From an uncultured Lachnospiraceae bacterium (GTDB lineage Bacteria; Bacillota; Clostridia; Lachnospirales; Lachnospiraceae): DNA of 64,000 nt. The stretch's first letter is position 1, and each line of letters opens with the position of its first letter. Made by a program: the position numbers and the translations under genes. The notes under the pieces were generated by a model, which saw only the letters and a program-made list of their open reading frames with translations, was not told where the DNA came from and did no database searches. This document shows positions 10,901-19,392 of this stretch, in pieces. Location: contig CAKRCW010000002.1 of the NCBI GenBank assembly GCA_934309145.1, positions 1 to 64,000 on the forward strand. The letters are read 5' to 3'.

Positions 10901-11905
10901 GACACCTTTACCAATATAAGGAACGAAGTCCACGATGCCTGCACCTCTGTTCAGGACAGATTCCTTATAGATTTTATTACCGGTATCCTCATTATTGATG
11001 AAAATATGCACTCATATACAATCAATAAGCTTGTTGACAGAGCAATGATGGCAGGTAAGTCAATTACGCCTCAATCCGGAACTTCATTCGCATTTTATGA
11101 TGATGAATATCACAAGCAGGTATTAAATGAGGCACAGATTGAAAACAGTATGCATGGTGCTTTGGAGAAGCACGAATTCTGTGCATATGTACAGCCTAAG
11201 TTCGACATAGAAAACAAACGGTTAGTTGGTGGTGAAATGCTTGTAAGATGGCTATCCCCTTCAAAGGGCTTCCTTGAACCGGCAGCATTCATACCGTCAT
11301 TTGAGAAGAATGGCTTTATCTACAACATAGATTACTTTGTGTTAGAGGAGGCCTGCAAATCCTTAAGACGATATTTAGACTCCGACCTAAACGTACTGCC
11401 ATTCTCAGTAAACCTGTCACGAATAACTCTGTCACGCCCTGATTTCCTAAGCAAGGTCCAGGACATAGTTGAGAGGTATTATATTCCTCATCACTACATA
11501 GAGTTTGAGATAACAGAGAGTATTCTGTCTGAGAATTATGCTAAAATGCTTGAGGTTCTTAAGAAATTAAAGTCAATGGATTTCAGCATAAGCATGGACG
11601 ATTTTGGAACAGGCTACTCATCACTTACCCTTCTTCGTGATTTGCCAATTGATATAATAAAGCTTGACCATGATTTTCTGTCACGCTCTGCGGCAAGTGA
11701 CAAGAACGCTGCAACTATTCTAAAGAGTATTGTAGATATGGCACGCGCCTTAGATATAAAAACAGTGAGCGAGGGCATCGAAACAGACGACCAGCTTGAC
11801 TTACTTAAGTCCATAAGCTGCGAGATAGGTCAGGGCTTCATCTTCTCGAAGCCTATGCCTATAGATGATTACGACAAGATGATAAAAAAGAACTCTGAAA
11901 ACTAA
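7994..11905 (+). CDS. Multi-sensor PAS-GGDEF-GAF-PAS-GGDEF-EAL protein
   Basis: This is a c-di-GMP turnover protein of 1303 residues with no membrane segment. Domains in order: PAS-like (about 15-118), PAS (130-250), PAS (265-380), GGDEF (390-550), GAF-like (580-735), PAS-like with a Cys-rich stretch (750-850; C788, C791, C799, C802), a second GGDEF (870-1035) and EAL (1050-1295). The first GGDEF domain keeps GGDEF at 467-471, so it may be an active diguanylate cyclase; no RxxD inhibitory site precedes it. The second has RIIGDTY at the same place and is probably inactive. The EAL domain keeps the catalytic set: E1081 in EMLVR, N1140, E1171, DDFGTGYSS at 1202, K1223 and E1260. It is therefore a probable phosphodiesterase. 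Net activity cannot be predicted. It is monocistronic, ahead of rpsT's own promoter. Confidence 0.92.
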   Translation: MAANNFVSGNDVATFVLETDAPYNILDFDQGLCIMTGYSPRELSKKICTLDNLLYVEDFAETIASINYQLSISNLVSVQHRIVAKNGQILTVLCSGQAFSLNDGRDVLQCVFTDITNLENAANETAQAKTDLEIFANTVPSGVSKHILDNNLSLIWANNYFFDMCGYTEKSFSDTHGKNTLSLVYGEDLSVVIDALADLTEDSDSKIVNFRIKCADNSIKWVNAVLARAGEMSGNFPVLNLVMSDITNLKIAEMKAMLEEQKYLIISDISEELPYEYDIAEDVITFAEKFNHIFEGEAIIANPAKAMTDTGLVSNDTKEALEELFYLAKAGTEYHSTEFKLKTKSSGYQWYFSTFSTIYDENNIPLRVVGLLRNIHTQKIEQQQLLSRAERDQMTGLYNKVTTETKIKSQLRELNGNSASVLMLIDIDDFKNINDTYGHLKGDEVINEVAKAMMEYDGDYGISGRLGGDEFCMYLYNVLDTTLACEKAALVADKLKELYPGNDKEPCHVTLSIGIASTNEQIPYDVLLENADTALYQAKLNGKNCYYCYQEDMARATYKNNRRDNQGEDDCQENDKLIQELLTILFSSTNTYSAIEKSLSMIGQSYDIDKISVWEYGFNDNFVDCTHQWCKAGIESDRKIRQHTPAAIFEELDSIGTEGIFYASDTSLIKLSTAYMNPQSEGIHRLLQSQIVLNGRVIGYISFYSMQSNGSWSTSDINHFKLLFKVIGEAICAKQNQKNISQLRDDTINAFNTVQTPIIIVDRDTYDILYFNDATHDYYPDISLNNKCYNCLSQENSPCGDCPLPRMTDGQTLKYCRRNSIINDTLDIYMSPIKWSTGHNSFMLTSSEHKQTKAEKLQKELDQNINIEKRITEASYRDIITGYGNFEKFKVDATDILNTNPDTDYVMFYFNIKNFKYINETYGHTIGDRTLKVVADVLDKYTGNGETFARIIGDTYIMLIHNKGYNSFMDTFTNIRNEVHDACTSVQDRFLIDFITGILIIDENMHSYTINKLVDRAMMAGKSITPQSGTSFAFYDDEYHKQVLNEAQIENSMHGALEKHEFCAYVQPKFDIENKRLVGGEMLVRWLSPSKGFLEPAAFIPSFEKNGFIYNIDYFVLEEACKSLRRYLDSDLNVLPFSVNLSRITLSRPDFLSKVQDIVERYYIPHHYIEFEITESILSENYAKMLEVLKKLKSMDFSISMDDFGTGYSSLTLLRDLPIDIIKLDHDFLSRSAASDKNAATILKSIVDMARALDIKTVSEGIETDDQLDLLKSISCEIGQGFIFSKPMPIDDYDKMIKKNSEN

Positions 11906-11913
11906 ATTTTTGC

Positions 11914-11933
11914 TAACTTTTACTAAGTTTTTT
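11914..11933 (+). terminator. Weak terminator after the c-di-GMP gene
   Basis: A short stem AACTT / AAGTT with a TTACT loop is followed by a run of T residues. It is weak but sits immediately after the stop codon and before the rpsT promoter. Confidence 0.35.
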
Positions 11934-11943
11934 CAAAAACCTA

Positions 11944-11972
11944 TTGACAGCAAAATATGAATTTGCTATCCT
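11944..11972 (+). promoter_or_regulatory. Promoter of rpsT
   Basis: A perfect -35 TTGACA (11944-11949) is followed, after 17 bp, by the -10 TATCCT (11967-11972). This gives a start near 11979 and a leader of about 140 nt before the rpsT start codon. Confidence 0.7.
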
Positions 11973-11978
11973 AAATGT

Positions 11979-12117
11979 TGCGTGCGTGATTGCACGAAAA
12001 TGATAATTCGCACTGGTCCGGTATATCTAGTGGTGTGGGTATACTGTTCGTGTCTTGACCTAGGTGATGATATTATAGAAACTATAAATATTGATTATGA
12101 TTATGGAGGTGTCTGAT
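11979..12117 (+). promoter_or_regulatory. Structured rpsT leader
   Basis: The predicted 5' untranslated region is about 139 nt, long for a 264-nt gene. It contains a hairpin CGTGC / GCACG near 11982-11998 and a possible longer pairing GGTATA / GTATAC around 12020-12050. In E. coli, S20 represses its own translation; a comparable role here is inference. The ribosome binding site GGAGGT is at 12105-12110. Confidence 0.35.
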
Positions 12118-12381
12118 TTGGCTAATATCAAATCTGCAAAGAAGAGAATTCTCGTTATCGAGACAAAAACTTTAAGAAACAAGATGATTAAATCTAAGAT
12201 TAAGACTTTGATTAAGAACGTTGAGAGCGCTATCGAGAGTGGCAACAAGGCAGACGCAGAGGCAGCACTTAAGGTTGCTACATCAGAAATCAGCAAGGCT
12301 GCATCTAAGGGTATCTACCACAAGAACAATGCAGGAAGAAAGGTTTCTCGTTTAACACTTGCTGTAAACAAGATGGCTTAA
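12118..12381 (+). CDS. rpsT: 30S ribosomal protein S20, TTG start
   Basis: S20 is a helical 16S rRNA-binding protein of the small subunit. The 87-residue product beginning LANIKSAKKR (the initiator read as Met) has the typical length and the lysine-rich helices, with NKMA at the end. I chose the TTG at 12118 because GGAGGT (12105-12110) lies 7 nt upstream. In-frame upstream codons would place this site inside the gene and add nine non-homologous residues. E. coli rpsT also uses UUG, where it contributes to autoregulation. A bidirectional terminator follows and holA converges from the other side. Confidence 0.93.
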   Translation: MANIKSAKKRILVIETKTLRNKMIKSKIKTLIKNVESAIESGNKADAEAALKVATSEISKAASKGIYHKNNAGRKVSRLTLAVNKMA

Positions 12382-12398
12382 TTCAATTTTATTACTAT

Positions 12399-12434
12399 AA
12401 AAAAGTGGATAGTTTTTCTATCCACTTTTTTTAT
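12399..12434. terminator. Bidirectional terminator between rpsT and holA
   Basis: An 11-bp stem AAAAGTGGATA / TATCCACTTTT with a 7-nt loop is flanked by A residues on the left and T residues on the right. It can therefore end transcripts from both convergent genes. Confidence 0.85.
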
Positions 12435-12436
12435 TA

Positions 12437-13435
12437 TTACTCCTGCAAAAGCTGTACAATCAAAAGCTCAACAGCCATATTATCCTTAAGTGCCCCCGTT
12501 TTTATCTTGGTATCTGCTTCCTGGCACCAGCCAACACGTTGAAGGAGCTGATGGTAGGTATAGCCATCACATTGCTGCACATATTTCTTCACAACAAATG
12601 GAGGTAATTTGAGAAGTGATGCAATCTGACTGTTATTATGATTCTGCTCTACTGCAAGCTTCGTCTTAAGCAGCAGATTAAACTGTCTTGTAATAAGAAA
12701 TAATATTCTCATCGCAGGTTCACGAAGCTTATGCAAATCATCATATAAATGCATCGTCTTATCCTTATCTCTTTTAGATAGTGCCTCCATCATATCGAAG
12801 ATTTTACCCTCAACCTGATTCACAGACAACACATCCACATCTGCCACAGTGACTTTTCCTGACTCTAAGCAGTATCCTTTAAGCTTCTCTGCTTCATTGA
12901 CAAGAAGCCACATATCCATGCCGACACTCTCTATCAGCCTGTACACAGCAGCATCTTCTATCTGTATACCATCGCCAACAAACAATGACTTAACCCACAC
13001 AAGCAGAGTTTTCTCGTCAGGTGTATCAAATGCAGCCACCGTTCCAGACTTGGCAACCATCTTGTACAATCTGTTTCTCTTATCAACAGCCGATTCTGCA
13101 AATATTATAACTGTAGTGTCCGGAAGTTTTTCAAGCACTTCCTCCATCTCAGCATTACCTTTTTTGAAGAAATCACTGTCACACACTAACACTACTCTTC
13201 TATCTGCAAAAAAAGGCATCGTAGAGGCAAACTCACCTATACTTGAAGGCTTTGCACTCTCACCCTTATACACCACATAATTCATAGTGTCATCAGTATC
13301 CGCAAGCGCCGACACAAGCTTATCCTTATACTGCTCCAGCAGATATTTTTCTGAGCCGCACAACAGATAAATATTAGAATACTCACCTGTTTCGATATGC
13401 TTATTAATTATACTCATTCCATTTGCATCTGCCAT
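12437..13435 (-). CDS. holA: DNA polymerase III subunit delta
   Basis: Delta is the clamp-loader subunit that opens the sliding clamp. The 332-residue protein shows the family layout: an N-terminal AAA+-like fold beginning NIYLLCGSEKYLLEQY, a central LVWVKSLFVGDGIQIEDAAV segment and a C-terminal helical collar ending VELLIVQLLQE. The start at 13435 is chosen because CCTCC on the plus strand (13441-13445, reading GGAGG) is 5 nt away. An ATG at 13456 would include that site in the coding sequence. It lies downstream of comEC, the usual Firmicute arrangement. Confidence 0.9.
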   Translation of the reverse strand: MADANGMSIINKHIETGEYSNIYLLCGSEKYLLEQYKDKLVSALADTDDTMNYVVYKGESAKPSSIGEFASTMPFFADRRVVLVCDSDFFKKGNAEMEEVLEKLPDTTVIIFAESAVDKRNRLYKMVAKSGTVAAFDTPDEKTLLVWVKSLFVGDGIQIEDAAVYRLIESVGMDMWLLVNEAEKLKGYCLESGKVTVADVDVLSVNQVEGKIFDMMEALSKRDKDKTMHLYDDLHKLREPAMRILFLITRQFNLLLKTKLAVEQNHNNSQIASLLKLPPFVVKKYVQQCDGYTYHQLLQRVGWCQEADTKIKTGALKDNMAVELLIVQLLQE

Positions 13436-13519
13436 ATCTGCCTCCAAATCTGCCATAACATCTATATATACTCACAAAATTGTAGCATATTTGGTATTGG
13501 AAAACAACTGCATACAAAA

Positions 13520-15904
13520 CTATCTCCTTTTCCCACGCAGAACAATTGCCCCCATCTCATCCGTTCTAAGTACAGGCACGCCTGCCTCCGAGAGCCCTTC
13601 CAGCACCTCAGTGTGCGGATGATGATATATGTTTTTATATCCACAGGATATTACTGCAAGCTCTGCCCCATCATATAATCTACTGTAAAAAGAGTACTTA
13701 GAACCATGATGAGGAACCTTTATAATATCATAAACTCTAATGTCGCCAGCTTGGTCAGATGTATCCAGTTCATTTTCATACATGAACTCCAACGCCTCCG
13801 CATCAGCGTCCCCGGTAAATAAAATACTTGTGCTATCTGACATGTATTCGAGTATAAGTGACGCCTTATTTTTATCATCAGTAACAAATGAATCAGAAGG
13901 ATGTACACATCTCACCAAGAATTTACTTCCATCTGTAATAACATCTGAGACATCCATATATATAATATCTATATTCCTCTCATAAGCCCTGCTCACAATC
14001 CCGTCCATGGAAGCATCCCTTACCATATTCTTAGCAAATACAATCCGCCTTATATCAATCCCTGAATAATCATCATCCAGAATATCAATAAGCCCACTTA
14101 TGTGGTCCTCATCGGTATGAGACACGAACCAGTAATCAATCTTTGCCATACATTGTGATTTTAACGCCGGCTCTATAATATAAGTGCCTACCTGCTCTTT
14201 ACTTACAGAGCCACCATCTATAACAAGATTTATTCCATTTTCTGTCCTTATTATTGTTCCATCCCCCTGCCCTACATCAAGAAATATTATCTCCTCGCAC
14301 AGATAAGCTCTGTGAAGAAAATACAAACCTGTGGCAGACATAATTGTAAGCACAAGATAAACCACACATACACATCTGTACCACTCTTTTTTGCTGAACC
14401 ATTTGTGTGTTCTCTTATATATTTTTTCCCTGATTTTTCTATGGAGCTTTACAGAGGATAACAATGACAAGCTTATTATAATTCCATAGTACAATATGAT
14501 AATACTTACCGGAGGTTTGCCCGTACATATTGAATTTGCGGGGAGCCCTGCGATAAATTCACATATATATTTATATAAAATAAGAATCATTTTGCCTGGA
14601 TATATAAAAATCCCTGCAAATACCGGACTTGCAAATGAAATAATCACGCCAATTATTCCACTAATTAAAACTGCTGACATAAGCGGCAATACAATAAGAT
14701 TTAACGCCATGGAATATGTTGGATATACATAATACACCAGACATATGACAGGTGCCATTATAAGCTGCAAACAAAATGCCATAACCAAAGACGAAAATGT
14801 GAAATACAACAGTTTTCTTCTTCTTTTCAGCCTTACAGCTATATCCATTCTTTCAAGCTTAAGCATAACACTTTGTCCGTATGCAACACCCAAAACAGCC
14901 GAAAAGCTTAAAATAAGTCCGCTATCTATAAGCCTGTATGGACATATAATAAGCATTATAAACAGGGCAACCGCACCTCCCGTAAGAACATCAGTCTTTC
15001 TCCCAAGCCATACACCACCATACGTCATTATAAGCATAATAACTGCCCTTATTGTTGCAAAGCCCCAGCCAACAAGCTCACCATAAAACATTATAACTAG
15101 AACTGCAGTTACACAAGCCATATGTACATTCATACCCAAAGCTTTGAGCAGCTTTACTACACCCATTCCGATAAGTGATATATGCAGTCCCGAAATTGCA
15201 AGAATGTGTGATATGCCGCCAACCTGATATAGCTTTCTTGTCATATCATCAATACCCTGCCTGTCACCTAATAATAACCCTGAATACATATCAGCAGTAA
15301 ACTTATCAAAAGTAGTATACATTTTGTCAGATATAGTTTTTCTTATATTAAAAATAATTTCTTTATAATTACTGCCATCTCTCGAACATACCTCATACTT
15401 ATCCATATATGTAACCGCTGCCTCAATGCCTCTCGCCCGATAATACCTCTTCATATCAAATTGTCCCGGATTTACAGCTTCGCTTATCCAAGTCAAAGTG
15501 CCATGCACCTCAATATAATCCCCGATTACAATATTCTCCGGAAGCTTATATACAACAGCATTTAATGTGTAACTAAGCTCATTTCCGTCGATAATATCCA
15601 CCCTCATATAGCCATTTATACCATTTGCCGTCACAACCTTGTTGTATATATATCCATCAATCTCTGCATTTTCATATTCCAAAACATCAGGCGGCGTTCT
15701 TGATACGACATTTAATATACCAAACAGCATAAACACATACATTGCCACCATATATTTCCATTTATCAGGCTTTTTTATAATATAAACAACATCACAAATA
15801 AGCATAGCTAATGCTATGCCTATCTGCCATATTCCGCTTACAAACATCCCTGTCACCTCTCCAAGTGCAAAGGCTGCCACTGCCCAGAATAATGGTCTTT
15901 TCAA
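13520..15904 (-). CDS. comEC: ComEC/Rec2 DNA uptake channel
   Basis: ComEC forms the inner-membrane channel for single-stranded DNA uptake. The 794-residue protein has an N-terminal DUF4131 region with membrane helices (1-60) and an OB-like loop (about 70-170). The Competence domain follows, with about eight further helices (about 220-500) and the motif GGISHILAISGLHISLIG. A C-terminal metallo-beta-lactamase fold (about 530-790) carries VGQGDGTIIR, the metal-binding SHTDEDHISGL and the late KVPHHGSKYS. The length is typical. The start is a TTG with AGGAGT about 10 nt upstream; no better initiation codon is near. It sits after the GerMN lipoprotein in a gene order common in Clostridia. Confidence 0.93.
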   Translation of the reverse strand: MKRPLFWAVAAFALGEVTGMFVSGIWQIGIALAMLICDVVYIIKKPDKWKYMVAMYVFMLFGILNVVSRTPPDVLEYENAEIDGYIYNKVVTANGINGYMRVDIIDGNELSYTLNAVVYKLPENIVIGDYIEVHGTLTWISEAVNPGQFDMKRYYRARGIEAAVTYMDKYEVCSRDGSNYKEIIFNIRKTISDKMYTTFDKFTADMYSGLLLGDRQGIDDMTRKLYQVGGISHILAISGLHISLIGMGVVKLLKALGMNVHMACVTAVLVIMFYGELVGWGFATIRAVIMLIMTYGGVWLGRKTDVLTGGAVALFIMLIICPYRLIDSGLILSFSAVLGVAYGQSVMLKLERMDIAVRLKRRRKLLYFTFSSLVMAFCLQLIMAPVICLVYYVYPTYSMALNLIVLPLMSAVLISGIIGVIISFASPVFAGIFIYPGKMILILYKYICEFIAGLPANSICTGKPPVSIIILYYGIIISLSLLSSVKLHRKIREKIYKRTHKWFSKKEWYRCVCVVYLVLTIMSATGLYFLHRAYLCEEIIFLDVGQGDGTIIRTENGINLVIDGGSVSKEQVGTYIIEPALKSQCMAKIDYWFVSHTDEDHISGLIDILDDDYSGIDIRRIVFAKNMVRDASMDGIVSRAYERNIDIIYMDVSDVITDGSKFLVRCVHPSDSFVTDDKNKASLILEYMSDSTSILFTGDADAEALEFMYENELDTSDQAGDIRVYDIIKVPHHGSKYSFYSRLYDGAELAVISCGYKNIYHHPHTEVLEGLSEAGVPVLRTDEMGAIVLRGKRR

Positions 15905-15932
15905 TTATTAAACACTCCTGTTTTTATTTGAT

Positions 15933-16808
15933 TTATTGTAGAATATCAGAATTAAATGTAAGTGGCACATCTACATCTGACACGCCTCTATACATATGAA
16001 TAACCTCTCCATCAATCATAATCTGCACAGCATCAATATCCGGCAGACTTACTATAGAGTTGACAAGAGAATATAGTGCCACCTCACCCGACACATTAGA
16101 TACTGAATTCATAAATTTGCTGTTCAAATCAAGATAACACACTCCCTCACTTATACCTACAGAATTAACTGTGGTCTTTGCAGGAATACTGCCTCTTGAC
16201 ACAAGCTGACTTACTATCTTTTCTTCCATTGAAACATTAGGCTCATCAATAACCGTAACTGTAGATGAAATTATTCTTCCACCTGACTTATCTGCATAAT
16301 ATAACTGAATCTGCCTGTTATTCATATCTGCATCTGAATATCCATAAAAATAAAATGACTCTCTCATATACAGATTGTCCCTTATTACAGAGCCAGTATC
16401 ATCAGAAAGCTTGATATCTATGTCATTTATCTCACTTATCTGAAACAGGGTTTCACATATTGCTGCATCTGTGAGCAGTGCCTTTTCTCTGGTTAAATCC
16501 TCATGTGCAGTAAATTCCAGCGAAAGATTGTTATCTGCATCAAGCATATATGTGTGATATGTCACATCTGTGCCAAGCTTATTTGTAAGCACAGTCATGA
16601 CCTCCTCGACAGATGACGATACTGAATCAGGAAGCTTTATCTGATACATCTCCTCGTCCTTCTTTATCTCCTTATCATCCGGATAATATATATATATCAT
16701 ACTCTCATTTGAGCCTGAGGAAACCTTAACCCTACTGTCACTCTTCCCACAGCCGGTCAGACAAATGAGCGTACATAAAATACAAATTATAGCTAATTTA
16801 TTTCTCAT
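15933..16808 (-). CDS. GerMN-domain lipoprotein
   Basis: An N-terminal signal ends in the lipobox ICLTGC, so the 291-residue protein is predicted to be anchored at residue 20 of the precursor on the outer face of the membrane. Two GerMN-like domains follow (about 50-140 and 170-285). The second has the characteristic NSVGISEGVCYLDLNSKF and VNSIVSLPDIDAVQI. In Bacillus, GerM acts in sporulation and germination; in Clostridia GerMN lipoproteins often sit beside a WalK-like kinase and may be sensor partners. Its ATG overlaps the kinase stop codon by 4 nt, implying translational coupling. Confidence 0.85.
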   Translation of the reverse strand: MRNKLAIICILCTLICLTGCGKSDSRVKVSSGSNESMIYIYYPDDKEIKKDEEMYQIKLPDSVSSSVEEVMTVLTNKLGTDVTYHTYMLDADNNLSLEFTAHEDLTREKALLTDAAICETLFQISEINDIDIKLSDDTGSVIRDNLYMRESFYFYGYSDADMNNRQIQLYYADKSGGRIISSTVTVIDEPNVSMEEKIVSQLVSRGSIPAKTTVNSVGISEGVCYLDLNSKFMNSVSNVSGEVALYSLVNSIVSLPDIDAVQIMIDGEVIHMYRGVSDVDVPLTFNSDILQ

Positions 16809-18244
16809 TTTGCTTCCTCCACATACTTAATAGGTATCTTAATCGTAAATGTTGTTCCCTCACCATACTCACTATAGAGCTTTATAGTTCCTCTGTGCAT
16901 CATTATTACATTCTTAGTTATGGCAAGACCAAGTCCTGTACCACCTGTGTCACGGCTTCTCGCCTTATCCACACGATAAAATCTCTCAAATACCTGCTCC
17001 TTGCAGTCCTCAGGTATTCCTACTCCTGAATCCGCGACCTTAATATGAACATTTTTATGGTCAGCATTCAAGGTAACTTTAACCCATCCATTATCCACAT
17101 TGTATTTTACTGCATTCTCGATAATATTAGTAAGTGCAAGACTTAGCTTAACCTCATCAACCTCTGCCTCAACATCCCTATAGCTCTCATAGGATATGTC
17201 TATATTTCTACTTGCAGCTATAGGCGAAACTCTTTTAAGTATAATCTCAAGAAGTGCATTTATATCAACCTCTTCTATATTCATCTCAGCAGATTTCTTA
17301 TCCATCTTAACAAGAGTAAGAAGGTCCGTTATTATCTTACTCTCCCTGTCAATCTCATCCACAATGTCTGCCATAAATTCCTTGTACATATTCAGGTCTG
17401 CATCCTCGTTCTGTATAAGAGAATCGGCAAGAACCTTCATTGAGGTTATAGGTGTCTTTAGCTCATGGGAGACGTTAGACACAAACTCCTGTCTGGTTGA
17501 ATCAAGAACCATAAGTCTGCCTATAGTATCATTATAACTCTTAGTCAACATCCTGAACTCTGTAAAGCCCTGTTCAGGGAGCTTTTCATCCAGATGTCCA
17601 TCCTTCGCTGACTCCATCTGACGATTAATACGTTTAATTCCCCTTACACTCATATTACCAATCAAGTAAGCAGCCAGGACACTTATAGTCATTATGATAA
17701 CGCTGAATAATATGCTCTTTTTCCTCACCACGTAGCTAATCTGGTCTATATACTTCGTTGACGCATTTACAATCAAAACTCCCTTGATATTGTCACCATC
17801 CATCACCGGATAAATGCACTCTATATAGCCATCCATGTCCTTCACATAGCTGTTTCGTTCACCTGTCATAACCTCAATCACTATGTCATTTACTATATAT
17901 CCCCTTATATCACTTCCAAAGGTGTCCTTGATTATCCTGTAATGGTCATCTATTATCATAATTCTTCCATAAAAATGATTAGACATATTATCAATCAGCG
18001 CATCAACACCTGATTCCTCATCATCAATTACAAAATCCCTGTCTATAAGCAGCCTTGACAACATTGTACACTCCATACGGACATCCTGCTTAAGGCTTTC
18101 TGAATATTTGTCGCTATTTACCTTATTAGTTAAATACGAATAGACATATAGTATCACCGCGCTAAGCAATATAACAAGTATAGTAACAAATACACGCAGG
18201 CTAATCTGAATTCCAAATGCATGCTTTATCTTTTTATCTCTCAC
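16805..18244 (-). CDS. Sensor histidine kinase, HAMP-HisKA-HATPase
   Basis: This is a membrane kinase with an N-terminal helix (about 15-37), an extracytoplasmic sensor (about 40-165), a second helix (170-195), HAMP (about 196-250), a HisKA domain with the H-box SNVSHELKTPITS and an ATP-binding domain. The latter shows the N-box NIIENAVKYN, G1 ADSGVGIPE, the F-box FERFYRVD and G2 GGTGLGLAITKN. The 479 residues match VicK/ResE/PhoR-like kinases. The start is a GTG with an upstream GAGG. The cognate regulator is probably the gene at 19372-20058, but add lies between them on the other strand and the kinase has its own promoter (18282-18310). Confidence 0.93.
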   Translation of the reverse strand: MRDKKIKHAFGIQISLRVFVTILVILLSAVILYVYSYLTNKVNSDKYSESLKQDVRMECTMLSRLLIDRDFVIDDEESGVDALIDNMSNHFYGRIMIIDDHYRIIKDTFGSDIRGYIVNDIVIEVMTGERNSYVKDMDGYIECIYPVMDGDNIKGVLIVNASTKYIDQISYVVRKKSILFSVIIMTISVLAAYLIGNMSVRGIKRINRQMESAKDGHLDEKLPEQGFTEFRMLTKSYNDTIGRLMVLDSTRQEFVSNVSHELKTPITSMKVLADSLIQNEDADLNMYKEFMADIVDEIDRESKIITDLLTLVKMDKKSAEMNIEEVDINALLEIILKRVSPIAASRNIDISYESYRDVEAEVDEVKLSLALTNIIENAVKYNVDNGWVKVTLNADHKNVHIKVADSGVGIPEDCKEQVFERFYRVDKARSRDTGGTGLGLAITKNVIMMHRGTIKLYSEYGEGTTFTIKIPIKYVEEAK

Positions 18245-18281
18245 ACAAAAACCTCATTTCCATATTTCATAAACTTTTTCC

Positions 18282-18310
18282 ATCATATCACACAGGAAAC
18301 TCTCATTCAA
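18282..18310 (-). promoter_or_regulatory. Promoter of the histidine kinase operon
   Basis: The -35 is TTGAAT (18305-18310) and the -10 is TATGAT (18282-18287), with a 17-bp spacer. It is back to back with the add promoter and gives the kinase, GerMN, comEC and holA genes a start point independent of the response regulator. Confidence 0.6.
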
Positions 18311-18315
18311 GTAAC

Positions 18316-18344
18316 TTGTTTATTACTTCCTGCATTGATATAAT
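18316..18344 (+). promoter_or_regulatory. Promoter of add
   Basis: The -35 is TTGTTT (18316-18321) and the -10 is TATAAT (18339-18344), with a 17-bp spacer. An AGGGGG ribosome binding site lies 9 nt before the ATG. Confidence 0.6.
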
Positions 18345-18367
18345 GTGATAAATAGGGGGTATGTACT

Positions 18368-19357
18368 ATGAACAAAGATATAAAAAATTATATACACAAT
18401 ATGCCAAAAATCGACCTTCACTGTCACATAGACGGTTCATTTTCAATAAATTATGTAAAGAAAACATTAGGTATAACTACATCTGACGAGGAATTATCAA
18501 AAAAGCTCACTGCGCCTTATGATTGTAGCAGCTTAGCAGAATATCTCACCTGCTTTGACCTTCCAATACAATGTATGCAGACAAAGGAGACTATAACAGA
18601 TGGGATACTTGATATCATTCACCAATGCCATGAAGAAAACATCGCATACGTTGAACTTCGCTTTGCCCCATCATGCAGCATAAACGACGCTATGACATAC
18701 AGGGATGTATTTGAGGCTGCAATAGCTGGTACAAAAAAAGGATTCACCCAATATGGAGTAAAGTCAAACATAATCGCCTGTGCCATGCGTCACCACAGCT
18801 ACGAGGATAATGCTGCCATGCTCAAGTCTGCAAGGGAATTCTTAGGCTTAGGTGTATGTGCCTTAGACCTTGCCGGCGATGAGAAATCTCATGGCAACGA
18901 GGAGTTTGCAGAACTCTTTTCATATGCCAGACGTCTCAATATGCCATTTACCATTCATTCAGGTGAGTGCGGCAGCGTTAATAACGTAAGGCTTGCTATG
19001 GAATATGGTGCCAAAAGAGTAGGTCACGGAATTGCACTCATACAAGACGAGAAAGCTATAGCAGAGTGTAAGTCCTACCATCTTGGCTTAGAGCTTTGTC
19101 CAACCTCCAATTACCAGACACACGCTGTTAAACCTGATTGCTTCTATCCTCTGAGAAGCTTCCTCGACGCCGGACTTGCCGCTACAATAAATACAGATAA
19201 CAGAACCGTAAGCAACACAACCTTATCTGCTGAATATGAGCTTGTATGTGATAAGTATGGTATTACAGAGAATGATTTTGAAGTACTGTATAAGAATAGT
19301 GTAGATATATCTTTTGCTGATGATAACACAAAAAATGAATTGCTTAAGCTTATATAA
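18368..19357 (+). CDS. add: Adenosine deaminase
   Basis: It hydrolyses adenosine or deoxyadenosine to inosine or deoxyinosine and ammonia in purine salvage. The 329 residues match the family. The zinc ligands and catalytic residues are recognisable: KIDLHCHIDGS (HxH), the third histidine with SGE in TIHSGECGS, the HGIALI block and the metal aspartate in INTDNRTVS, where most members read NTDDP. It stands alone on the plus strand inside a minus-strand cluster whose kinase and regulator normally adjoin, so it looks like an insertion or local rearrangement. Confidence 0.92.
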   Translation: MNKDIKNYIHNMPKIDLHCHIDGSFSINYVKKTLGITTSDEELSKKLTAPYDCSSLAEYLTCFDLPIQCMQTKETITDGILDIIHQCHEENIAYVELRFAPSCSINDAMTYRDVFEAAIAGTKKGFTQYGVKSNIIACAMRHHSYEDNAAMLKSAREFLGLGVCALDLAGDEKSHGNEEFAELFSYARRLNMPFTIHSGECGSVNNVRLAMEYGAKRVGHGIALIQDEKAIAECKSYHLGLELCPTSNYQTHAVKPDCFYPLRSFLDAGLAATINTDNRTVSNTTLSAEYELVCDKYGITENDFEVLYKNSVDISFADDNTKNELLKLI

Positions 19358-19364
19358 GATAGTG

Positions 19365-19392
19365 CCGGATATTACTCATGGAAGTAATATCC
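19365..19392. terminator. Hairpin between convergent add and response regulator
   Basis: A perfect 11-bp stem CGGATATTACT / AGTAATATCCG with a 6-nt loop spans the gap between the two stop codons. Its right arm encodes the last residues of the response regulator. Neither side has a strong T run, so termination may be weak. Confidence 0.5.

Noticed and set aside
10574..11011. A 145-codon minus-strand frame inside the c-di-GMP gene
   Set aside because: It is a shadow of conserved GGDEF-domain coding sequence; no start signals or family match.
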